Assembly (NCBI GenBank): GCA_028679325.1
Contig: JAJRBS010000156.1
Coordinates: forward strand, 1-6,010
Length of the DNA stretch: 6,010 nt
Origin: Methanoregulaceae archaeon
GTDB lineage: Archaea; Halobacteriota; Methanomicrobia; Methanomicrobiales; Methanospirillaceae
Direction of reading: 5' to 3'
Both the position numbers and the translations under genes were made by a program. The notes under the pieces are model-generated. The model searched no databases. It saw only the letters and a program-made list of their open reading frames with translations, and had not been told where the DNA came from. Positions 1 through 6,010 of the stretch are shown piece after piece. Position 1 is the first letter of the stretch, and each line of letters starts with the position of its first letter.

Positions 1-824
1 AACAGATGGCAGAACTGGCGTTGACATACCAATGTCCCGTCGCAGTTTTTGCTCCCCACGACCTCTCGGCACTGCGATCCCTTGTAAAAACCCTGCTCGA
101 GTACGGGATAGTCGACCTCGTGCTCGATCCCGGGACCTCAGTGGAAAACGGGCTGGCGGAGACCGTCCACAACTATACCACGATCCGGACAGAGGCATGC
201 CGCAATGCCGATGATCTGTTTGGATTTCCTCTGCTTGGAGTGCCCATGACTGTCTGGAACGGGGGTGAGATATCGGAAGAGGTTTTGAAATGGCGGGAGG
301 CAGTCACGGCATCAATGCTCATGACCCGGTATGCGGATCTGCTGATCATGCACAGCCTTGACGGCGGGGTCCTCCTGCCCCAGCTCATCTGGCGGTTTAA
401 TATCTATACCGATCCGAGAAAGCCCGTCTCCGTCGAAGCAGGAATACGGGAATATGGAAAACCCGGCCGGGATTCTCCGGTCCTGGTAACATCCAATTAT
501 GCGCTGACCTTTTTCACGGTCGAATCCGATATTAAGGCCGCAAACCTTGATTGCTACCTCGTGGTCATTGATACAGGGGGCCTCTCTGTCGAGAGTGCGG
601 TTGCAGGCCGGAACCTGACCCCGGATTCGATAGCTTCGGCGTTGAAAGAATTTAACGTCGCTTCACTTGTCAGTCACACCACCCTGATCATTCCGGGCCT
701 TGCGGCAAGGATCAGCGGGGATACCGAGGAAGCGACAGGATGGAACGTGCTTGTCGGCCCAAAGGATTCATCTGGTGTCCCCTCATACATCAGAGATCGC
801 TGGCCGGCACCCTCCAAAAAATGA
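1..824 (+). CDS. acsC: Corrinoid iron-sulfur protein large (gamma) subunit, CdhE/AcsC family, 5'-truncated by window edge
   Basis: This is the C-terminal part of the large subunit of the corrinoid iron-sulfur protein, which carries a methyl group on cobalt between a methyl-pterin and the acetyl-CoA synthase (or a related methyl acceptor) in the cytoplasm. The frame is open to the left edge (CAG precedes the first ATG at position 6), so that ATG is probably internal. The family is about 440-470 residues and only about 273 are seen. Numbering from that Met, residues 10-130 match the second half of the TIM barrel (AVFAPHDL, then LVLDPGTS at 38-45). NIYTDPRKPVSVEAG (132-146) and SPVLVTSNYALTFFTVESD (157-175) are family signatures. 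Residues about 157-265 form the C-terminal B12-binding domain, with GLSVESAVAG and LIIPGLAARISG followed by GWNVLVGPKDSSG. The N-terminal 4Fe-4S domain would lie outside the window. The next gene encodes its likely reactivase. It could be the gamma subunit of the main CODH/ACS complex or a stand-alone paralogue; upstream genes would decide. Confidence 0.88.
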   Translation, partial: QMAELALTYQCPVAVFAPHDLSALRSLVKTLLEYGIVDLVLDPGTSVENGLAETVHNYTTIRTEACRNADDLFGFPLLGVPMTVWNGGEISEEVLKWREAVTASMLMTRYADLLIMHSLDGGVLLPQLIWRFNIYTDPRKPVSVEAGIREYGKPGRDSPVLVTSNYALTFFTVESDIKAANLDCYLVVIDTGGLSVESAVAGRNLTPDSIASALKEFNVASLVSHTTLIIPGLAARISGDTEEATGWNVLVGPKDSSGVPSYIRDRWPAPSKK

Positions 825-886
825 GAGGCGTCGGAATTGATACGTAGCCGGAGGCGGCCGGATAATGGGTGAGTGGGGATGATCCT

Positions 887-896
887 GGAGACGGAG
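887..896 (+). promoter_or_regulatory. Ribosome binding site of the RACo-like gene
   Basis: Two GGAG cores lie at 887-890 and 893-896. The second is 6 bases before the ATG at 903, an ideal spacing. An in-frame TAG at 897-899 stops the reading frame just upstream and fixes the start at 903. The 78-base gap after the corrinoid protein gene has no convincing promoter or terminator, so the two genes are probably co-transcribed. Confidence 0.65.
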
Positions 897-902
897 TAGC
901 GG

Positions 903-2741
903 ATGGAATCGGATGAATCAGTGAGGGTTATCTTCCATCCCCTCAACAAAGTCGTCAGCGTTCCTAAAAATTCATCAGTACTCGATGCCATCAGGAAAGC
1001 AGATATCCTGTTTGAGAGTATCTGCGGCGGAAAAGGGGAGTGCAGAAAATGCAGGGTGATCTACGTCCGCGGCGACTGCACCGCGGGCCTTCCTGAGAGC
1101 ACCCGGGGTCTTTCCGTGGATGAGATCCAGGAGAATTTCTGTCTTGCCTGCCAGACCTATCTCTCCGGCGATTGCGAATTTGTCATCCCGGTTGAGAGCA
1201 GGATCGATGCGCCCAAGATCCTTCCCGGTATCTGCAGTGATGAGACTCCGGTTGCCCCTTCGGTCAAGAAATACCGGACGAGGTGTGAGCCTGCAGTACC
1301 ACAGTTAGCCGGGAGTCACCGTTCCCTGCGTCTGGACGGTTATATGGGAAAACGTCCGCACATGACCCCTGGTCAGCACCAGCGCCTCGTCTCGGCCACC
1401 AGCCCATACACAGTCACCGTCTCATGTTCCACAGGGTACCCTGAAGTAATAGCGATCGAATCCGGCGATACCACCGGCGCGACTTATGGCCTGGCAGTTG
1501 ACCTCGGGACGACAACAGTGGTCGGCATGCTGTTCAATCTTGCGGGTATGCAATTCTGTGCACAGGCATCGAACCTGAACCGCCAGATCACTTACGGGGA
1601 GGAACTGGTCACGCGGATGGCGTTTGCCCGTGAAAGGGGCGGGCTTGAAAAACTGCAGCTGGCTGCGGTTGAAAGTATCAACTCCGTTATCAGAAAGCTG
1701 GCCGAATCAAACAGAATCGAAAGAACGGAGATCCACGAGATCTGTCTTGCAGGAAATACAGTCATGCACTACTTATTCTCCGGACGAGATCCACGGGCCC
1801 TCGAGCTGGCCGATGCAGCAGTAAACAAGAAACCCCTGGTGAAAAAAGCCCATGATCTTGGGCTGCAGGTAAATCCTGAAGCATATGTCTACTGCCTTCC
1901 CAACGTGAGCAGGTATGTCGGCGGGGATGCCGTGGGGGATGTTCTTGTCAGCGGTATGCACCGGTCAGAGGAACTCTCGCTCCTGGTCGATCTCGGGACA
2001 AATGGTGAGATGATCATCGGTAATGCCGACTGGCTTGCATCGGTCTCCTGCGCATCGGGCCCGGCATTTGAAGGGGCCGGTATTACGAGCGGGATGCGGG
2101 CGATGCGGGGGGCGATTGAGCATATCACTATTGATCCGGAGACGGGAGCGGCAGCATGGACGACCATCGGCGGCCAGCGCCCCCGCGGGATCTGCGGGTC
2201 CGGTATTATCGATGCCGCAGCAGGGATGGCGGCTGCAGGAATCCTGGATTTTACCGGGAGACTTGTGGAGGGAAAACCCGGTGTCGTAGAGGGCGAGAAT
2301 GGTCTTACTTACGTGCTGGTACCAAAGAACCAGTCTGAAACCGGTCGGGACATCGTCCTCACGTCGCAGGACATGGTGTACCTCATGGATTCAAAAGCCG
2401 CAGCCTGCGGTGCAATCGGCGTCCTTTTAAAAAAATACCGTATCCGGCCTGAGGATATCCGGCATGTCTACCTTGCCGGAGCGTTTGGTGCCTACACTGA
2501 CCTTGGCAGCATCACCCGGTTCGGTATTATTCCCCGTTTTATCAATGCAGAATTTCATCCCATCGGGAACGGCTCTCTCGCTGGTGCAGCAGCAACACTC
2601 CTGTCGGAAGGGAAGAGAAAGGAAGCAGAAACCATTGCAGAAAAGATGGTTTATATCGATCTGCTTGTTGATGTGGATTTTATCGAGGAATACACCGCCG
2701 CACTCTATATACCGGGCAAGAAGGAATATTTTCCGGATTAG
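903..2741 (+). CDS. RACo-type ferredoxin/ASKHA ATPase, reductive activator of corrinoid proteins (DUF4445 family)
   Basis: Proteins of this family use ATP to pass an electron from a 2Fe-2S cluster onto a B12 protein whose cobalt has been oxidised to Co(II), restoring the active Co(I) form. Residues about 1-95 form a plant-type 2Fe-2S ferredoxin domain with likely ligands C41, C47, C50 (C-x5-C-x2-C in ICGGKGECRKC) and C83 (LACQ); C80 is an extra nearby Cys. Residues about 96-193 are a linker and small middle region with weak similarity. Residues 195-605 are the ASKHA ATPase domain: first phosphate motif GLAVDLGTTTVVG (196-208), LAGNTVMHYLFSG (282-294), second phosphate motif LLVDLGTNGEMIIG (360-373), GICGSGIID (429-437) and adenosine motif LAGAFG (524-529). 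Length 612 is close to the roughly 630 of the characterised bacterial RACo. There is no signal peptide, so it is cytoplasmic. It follows the corrinoid protein gene on the same strand, which supports that protein as its partner. The methanogen RamA activator instead has a C-terminal pair of 4Fe-4S clusters, which is absent here. Confidence 0.9.
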   Translation: MESDESVRVIFHPLNKVVSVPKNSSVLDAIRKADILFESICGGKGECRKCRVIYVRGDCTAGLPESTRGLSVDEIQENFCLACQTYLSGDCEFVIPVESRIDAPKILPGICSDETPVAPSVKKYRTRCEPAVPQLAGSHRSLRLDGYMGKRPHMTPGQHQRLVSATSPYTVTVSCSTGYPEVIAIESGDTTGATYGLAVDLGTTTVVGMLFNLAGMQFCAQASNLNRQITYGEELVTRMAFARERGGLEKLQLAAVESINSVIRKLAESNRIERTEIHEICLAGNTVMHYLFSGRDPRALELADAAVNKKPLVKKAHDLGLQVNPEAYVYCLPNVSRYVGGDAVGDVLVSGMHRSEELSLLVDLGTNGEMIIGNADWLASVSCASGPAFEGAGITSGMRAMRGAIEHITIDPETGAAAWTTIGGQRPRGICGSGIIDAAAGMAAAGILDFTGRLVEGKPGVVEGENGLTYVLVPKNQSETGRDIVLTSQDMVYLMDSKAAACGAIGVLLKKYRIRPEDIRHVYLAGAFGAYTDLGSITRFGIIPRFINAEFHPIGNGSLAGAAATLLSEGKRKEAETIAEKMVYIDLLVDVDFIEEYTAALYIPGKKEYFPD

Positions 2742-2779
2742 GGCTGTAATCAGGCAATAAGCACTAGAATAGAAACATT

Positions 2780-2851
2780 AACTGGAAAGGTATCTACCTC
2801 TCGGAGAGGCATGAAATTCCTGAACACTGAGTTTCCAGTTTAAAAATTTTT
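2780..2851. terminator. Probable bidirectional terminator between convergent genes
   Basis: The gap between the converging RACo-like and hppA genes holds a perfect 9-base inverted repeat, AACTGGAAA at 2780-2788 and TTTCCAGTT at 2832-2840. Inside the loop is a smaller hairpin, CCTCT (2797-2801) with AGAGG (2805-2809) and loop CGG. An overlapping alternative is AGGTA/TACCT at 2788-2799. The palindrome TAAAAATTTTTA (2841-2852) overlaps the hppA stop codon. It gives a T5 tract to + strand transcripts after the repeat (2847-2851) and a T5 tract to - strand transcripts right after the hppA stop (2842-2846). Archaeal termination relies mainly on T-tracts, so the hairpins may serve transcript end stability. 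Confidence 0.6.
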
Positions 2852-4877
2852 AGATGAAGATGGGCGCAAAGACCGCAGCAACAATAGCCATGAGCTTCAG
2901 CAGGATATTGAGTGCCGGCCCTGCTGTGTCTTTGAAGGGATCCCCAACGGTATCACCGGTCACGGCTGCCTTATGGGCAGGTGATCCTTTTCCCCCGAGG
3001 TGTCCATGTTCAATGTATTTCTTCGTATTATCCCATGCCCCACCGGCATTGGCCATCATGATGGCGACGATGAAACCGGTGGCAATGGAACCAACGAGCA
3101 GGCCGGCCAGGGCTTCCGGACCAAGGACGATTCCGACAAACAAGGGAGCCACGATTGCGAGGAGCCCCGGTGCAATCATCTGCTTGATTGCCGCATTTGT
3201 GGAGATCGTGATGCAGGAAGTATAGTCAGGTTCGGCCTTACCTTCCATCAGGCCGGGGATCTCTCTGAACTGTCTCCTGACTTCTTCGACGATGAATCCT
3301 GCGGCTTTTCCAACAGCCGAAAGGGCAAACGAACAGAAGAGGAAAGGAAGCACAGCACCGATCAGGATACCTGCAAAGACCAGTCCCGAGGGATCCAGCA
3401 TGTCGACCACCTTCAGACCCACAGCCTGTGTATACACAGCGAAGAGCCCGAGAGCGGTTAGGGCTGCGCCGCCAATGGCAAAGCCCTTTCCCATCGCAGC
3501 GGTGGTATTTCCCACAGCGTCAAGGGTATCCGTGATCTCCCTGACACTCTTGTCCTGGTGCGACATTTCAGCAATGCCGCCTGCATTGTCTGCTACAGGT
3601 CCGTAAGCATCTACTGAGAGGGTAATTCCCAGGGTGGCCAGCATACCGAGCCCGGCCAGTGCTATCCCGTAGAGGCCTGCCTGCTGGGCCGCAATCAGGA
3701 TTGCCACAACGACAATAACGACCGGAAAGATTGTACTCTCAAAGCCAACAGCAAGTCCGGCGATGATGTCCGTTGCCGCACCAGTCTCGGTCGCCTTGAC
3801 GATCCTCAGGGTTGGCGGCCTGTCATAGGACGTGTAATATTCTGTTACCAGCCCAATCAGGAATCCTGCGACAAGACCTGCGATTGTTGCCCAGAAGACT
3901 CCGATATACTGGCTGCCAAGCATCGTATCGACCAGCCACCAGGTCGCAATTACGGTGAGGATCAAACTGGCAAAAGTCCCGATGTTGAATGCCCTGTGGA
4001 TCGCACTGCTCTCGTTCTTGGAGCTCCTCACAAAAAACGTTCCGACGATCGATGCAAGGATACCCAGCGCGGCGACCATCATCGGGAGAAGGACAAGATT
4101 GAGTGTCTCCACACCACCGAACTGGACTGCGGAGATTGCAGCAACACCAACGGCCATGGGAGCGATGATCGAGCCGACGTATGATTCATACAGGTCTGCC
4201 CCCATCCCTGCAATGTCCCCGACGTTGTCCCCGACGTTATCGGCGATAACCGCCGGATTTCTCGGGTCATCTTCGGGGATGCCTGCTTCGACCTTTCCGA
4301 CCAGGTCAGCTCCAACATCGGCAGCCTTGGTGAAGATGCCACCACCGACACGGGCGAAAAGGGCAATGGAGCTGGCACCCATGGAGAAACCGAGGAGAAC
4401 ATCCACAACACTTGCAAGGGTAAGCGTCGTGAACATGTTGAGGCCGACAAAGAGAAGGGAAATTCCGAGGAGGCCAAAGCTGACAACGATGAGCCCCATG
4501 ACTGTCCCACTTGCATAGGAGACCCGGAAGGCGTTGGCCATTCCCTTTTTAGCGGCTTCTGTCGTACGAACATTGGCATAGGTCGCCGCCTTCATTCCTA
4601 TGAATCCAGCTCCTGCCGAGAGCGTGGCACCCACCACATAGCAGAGTGCCGTTAGGGGATTGATAACAAGAGCAAGAATGACCGTCACGGCAACCATGAT
4701 GATCGCAACGACAGTGTACTGCCGTTTCAGGTAGACCATGGCACCCAGACGAATCGCCTTGGCTATCTTTTGCATCAGCTCATCGCCTTCACCTTCTTTT
4801 TTCATGGTGATATAGGCGTAAACTGCAAAGAGCAGCCCGATAAGGGCGCAGATTGGAACCAGGATGAACAAATCCAT
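2850..4877 (-). CDS. hppA: K+-dependent membrane-bound pyrophosphatase, probably Na+-translocating
   Basis: This integral membrane enzyme hydrolyses pyrophosphate on the cytoplasmic side and pumps Na+ and/or H+ outward, recovering energy from biosynthetic PPi. The 675-residue length and about 16 hydrophobic helices fit the family. Catalytic motifs are all present: DVGADLVGKVEAGIPEDDPR (187-206), DNVGDNVGD (213-221), SVDAYGPVADNAGGIAEM (421-438) and GDTVGDPFKDTAGPALN (641-657). GNTTAA (456-461) has Ala at 460, where K+-independent enzymes have Lys, so K+ dependence is expected. The helix-6 glutamate is E231 in GADLYESYVG, the position used by Na+-pumping members; plant-type K+-dependent proton pumps carry it four residues later. 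Na+ transport is therefore inferred, though dual Na+/H+ transport cannot be excluded. The start at 4877 has GGAGGA 8 bases upstream. The gene converges on the RACo-like gene and lies 90 bases downstream of the DP1 gene on the same strand. Confidence 0.97.
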   Translation of the reverse strand: MDLFILVPICALIGLLFAVYAYITMKKEGEGDELMQKIAKAIRLGAMVYLKRQYTVVAIIMVAVTVILALVINPLTALCYVVGATLSAGAGFIGMKAATYANVRTTEAAKKGMANAFRVSYASGTVMGLIVVSFGLLGISLLFVGLNMFTTLTLASVVDVLLGFSMGASSIALFARVGGGIFTKAADVGADLVGKVEAGIPEDDPRNPAVIADNVGDNVGDIAGMGADLYESYVGSIIAPMAVGVAAISAVQFGGVETLNLVLLPMMVAALGILASIVGTFFVRSSKNESSAIHRAFNIGTFASLILTVIATWWLVDTMLGSQYIGVFWATIAGLVAGFLIGLVTEYYTSYDRPPTLRIVKATETGAATDIIAGLAVGFESTIFPVVIVVVAILIAAQQAGLYGIALAGLGMLATLGITLSVDAYGPVADNAGGIAEMSHQDKSVREITDTLDAVGNTTAAMGKGFAIGGAALTALGLFAVYTQAVGLKVVDMLDPSGLVFAGILIGAVLPFLFCSFALSAVGKAAGFIVEEVRRQFREIPGLMEGKAEPDYTSCITISTNAAIKQMIAPGLLAIVAPLFVGIVLGPEALAGLLVGSIATGFIVAIMMANAGGAWDNTKKYIEHGHLGGKGSPAHKAAVTGDTVGDPFKDTAGPALNILLKLMAIVAAVFAPIFI

Positions 4878-4881
4878 ACCT

Positions 4882-4910
4882 ACTGTCCTCCAGAGGACAA
4901 AGAGTCCTCC
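4882..4910 (-). promoter_or_regulatory. hppA leader with mutually exclusive hairpins around the ribosome binding site
   Basis: Read on the - strand, three segments occur in order: GAGGAC (4909-4904), GTCCTC (4898-4893) and GAGGAC (4890-4885), the last overlapping the Shine-Dalgarno. The middle one can pair with the first (6 pairs, loop TCTTT), leaving the ribosome site free. It can instead pair with the last (GUCCU with AGGAC, loop CUGG, extended by a U-A and a U-G pair), masking it. This is the layout of a simple translational switch. No ligand or regulator can be named, and it may be chance in a purine-rich leader. Confidence 0.3.
4886..4891 (-). promoter_or_regulatory. Ribosome binding site of hppA
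   Basis: GGAGGA on the - strand lies 8 bases before the ATG at 4875-4877 and is a near-perfect Shine-Dalgarno match. It sits in one arm of a possible hairpin, and a second GGAGGA occurs 19 bases upstream (4905-4910). Confidence 0.75.
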
Positions 4911-4960
4911 TCTTGAAAGATTTTATCCGATCTATTTTGGTCCGGGTCCTTAAAAAACAG
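4911..4960 (-). promoter_or_regulatory. AT-rich region: possible hppA promoter and/or T-tract end of the DP1 transcript
   Basis: On the - strand the gap after the DP1 stop holds TGTTTTTTAAGG (T6 at 4952-4957), about 10 bases past the stop. It could be a T-tract terminator or a weak TATA element. Further down are CCAAAATAGA (4932-4941) and GGATAAAATC (4919-4928), both possible archaeal TATA boxes. A transcript from the last one would start near 4895-4900 and would lack the upstream arm of the leader hairpin. None is a strong match, so the assignment is tentative. Confidence 0.3.
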
Positions 4961-4967
4961 GCAGATT

Positions 4968-6010
4968 TCAATTGAAGTCGATAACCTGCGGTTTCAGGGT
5001 CTGGAGGTCGAGGACGACAGCCCGTGCCGGAGTCGGTTGAATATTCATCTGTTTCTGAAACGAGGTCTGGGATTGCCAGGTACCGGCGTTAATGCAGAGC
5101 GTTCCCCGGTAATCCGTGATCCCGAGGATGTGGACATGGCCGGTGTGTAGTACTTCGGGAACCGGATCGATCACCAGGTTATCTTCCCGGGCCGCCGCGA
5201 TAGGCGTCCTTTTTCCATATGTTGGGGCCAGATGTCTCCTCTGGAGCATCCCAACCATCATGGGTGCGACGTTCTCATAGCTGGCTCCCGGGATGAGGCT
5301 GATCATGTCATCGATCGACCGCCCGTGATACATCTGAACCAGAACTCCCTGGAGACTGATAAGTGAGGGATTCTCGACAAGGTAACAGTTGGGAGGAATT
5401 TTTTTACAAAATTCGGCAGAGATTGCCGGCTGCGGTTCGGCAGCCCTGACGACATCGTGGTTTCCGGGCCCGGCAAATACGGTAATCCTTGACGGGATAC
5501 TCCGCATCATCTCTGAAAAAACCTCATACTGTTCATAGATATTCCTGATGACGAGCTCCTGGTCCTGGCTTGGGTATACTCCTATTCCATCCACTAGATC
5601 GCCGGCGATGAGCAGGTACGTTACGTCAGAGGTGTCGAGCCATTCAGAAAAGCGGTTCCAGGCATCCTCGAGAAATGTATTACTCCCTACATGGATATCT
5701 GAAACCAGGACAGCCTTTCCGGCATCATCGCTCCTGAACGGTGCATGGTTGATGGGGACCTCCGGTCTCAGCAGTGACTCTGCAAAAAAGATCCGACCGT
5801 CTCCTGACAGCCCCCCCCGGATTCCGACCACCTCATCAGGGATGAGCGTCTCACCTTCGGCGAATATCGGCCTGTCCTTGTGAAACAAGACCGGCAATGA
5901 ACCTGTCAGGTCTTCGAGCTCGACAATCCGGTGCCCGTTGGTGGTTGTCTTGGTGTCCATGACCAGACCCATCACCGTAGATGTCTCCTGCCGGTATCTC
6001 GTGTTTCTCA
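4968..6010 (-). CDS. polB: DNA polymerase D (Pol II) small subunit DP1, 3'-5' exonuclease, 5'-truncated by window edge
   Basis: DP1 is the proofreading exonuclease subunit of the archaeal replicative polymerase PolD and partners with the large subunit DP2. The frame stays open to the right edge (11 sense codons precede the GTG at 5975), so the true start lies beyond it. The family is roughly 450-600 residues and about 346 are seen. Numbering from that GTG, residues 1-75 are an OB-fold (TTTNGHRIVELEDLTGSLPV). Residues about 85-325 are a calcineurin-like phosphoesterase domain with all metal-binding motifs intact: SDIHVGS (D93, H95), GDLVDG (D126), GNHD (171-174), MYHGRS (H217) and GHVH (279-282). 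These residues suggest an active exonuclease, unlike eukaryotic B-subunits, which have lost them. The block around PTYGKRTPIA (251-260) is a DP1 hallmark. The N-terminal DP2-interaction region is off the window. An eight-base G run on the coding strand (5811-5818) lies within the gene, which reads through it in frame. Confidence 0.95.
   Translation of the reverse strand, partial: RNTRYRQETSTVMGLVMDTKTTTNGHRIVELEDLTGSLPVLFHKDRPIFAEGETLIPDEVVGIRGGLSGDGRIFFAESLLRPEVPINHAPFRSDDAGKAVLVSDIHVGSNTFLEDAWNRFSEWLDTSDVTYLLIAGDLVDGIGVYPSQDQELVIRNIYEQYEVFSEMMRSIPSRITVFAGPGNHDVVRAAEPQPAISAEFCKKIPPNCYLVENPSLISLQGVLVQMYHGRSIDDMISLIPGASYENVAPMMVGMLQRRHLAPTYGKRTPIAAAREDNLVIDPVPEVLHTGHVHILGITDYRGTLCINAGTWQSQTSFQKQMNIQPTPARAVVLDLQTLKPQVIDFN

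Noticed and set aside
815..824. A6 run next to the stop codon of the corrinoid protein gene as a programmed frameshift site
   Set aside because: The protein ends at the expected family C-terminus, and a shifted frame gives no extension with similarity to anything.
821..847. Eight-codon ORF (MRGVGIDT) overlapping the stop of the corrinoid protein gene by ATGA
   Set aside because: The peptide recalls the start of an ASKHA domain, but it is too short to judge and the next gene has its own complete start and ribosome site. Probably chance.
3955..4518. Open frame of 187 codons on the + strand opposite hppA
   Set aside because: It lies wholly antisense to a well-conserved pyrophosphatase gene and its translation is Pro/Thr/Ser/Arg-rich low-complexity sequence with no family motif. 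It is a shadow of the hppA codon pattern.
4079..4579. Open frame of 166 codons on the - strand in another frame of hppA
   Set aside because: It is fully inside hppA, has no ribosome site of note and no recognisable domain. Overlap with an intact conserved gene makes it a shadow.
5548..5883. Open frame of 111 codons on the + strand opposite the DP1 gene
   Set aside because: It is antisense to conserved phosphoesterase motifs, with Ser/Pro-rich translation and no domain.

Overview
The window looks like chromosomal DNA of a methanogenic euryarchaeon, most likely of the Methanomicrobiales type. The grounds are an archaeal family D DNA polymerase small subunit, a corrinoid iron-sulfur protein of the acetyl-CoA pathway, a membrane pyrophosphatase of the K+-dependent kind, strong Shine-Dalgarno sites and moderately GC-rich codon use. 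The order is an inference from gene content and sequence style; no marker here fixes the species.

Layout: four protein genes fill nearly all of the window. On the + strand, positions 1-824 carry the C-terminal part of a corrinoid iron-sulfur protein large (gamma) subunit, cut by the left edge. After 78 bases comes a complete 612-residue ferredoxin-ASKHA ATPase at 903-2741, of the RACo family that reductively reactivates corrinoid proteins. A 108-base convergent gap (2742-2849) holds inverted repeats and a T-tract on each strand. On the - strand, 2850-4877 is a complete 675-residue ion-pumping pyrophosphatase (HppA). After a 90-base gap, 4968-6010 is the C-terminal phosphoesterase part of DNA polymerase D small subunit (DP1), cut by the right edge.

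How they work together: the left pair forms a functional unit, a methyl-carrying B12 protein and the ATP-dependent electron donor that returns its cobalt to Co(I) after accidental oxidation. This pairing is best known from acetogenic bacteria and is the most interesting thing in the window. The right pair is housekeeping. HppA uses pyrophosphate from biosynthesis to pump Na+ or H+, and DP1 is the 3'-5' exonuclease subunit of the replicative polymerase. The hppA leader has three complementary segments that could form alternative hairpins around the ribosome binding site. I saw no CRISPR array, mobile element, tRNA or rRNA. There is no gene-free stretch longer than 108 bases.
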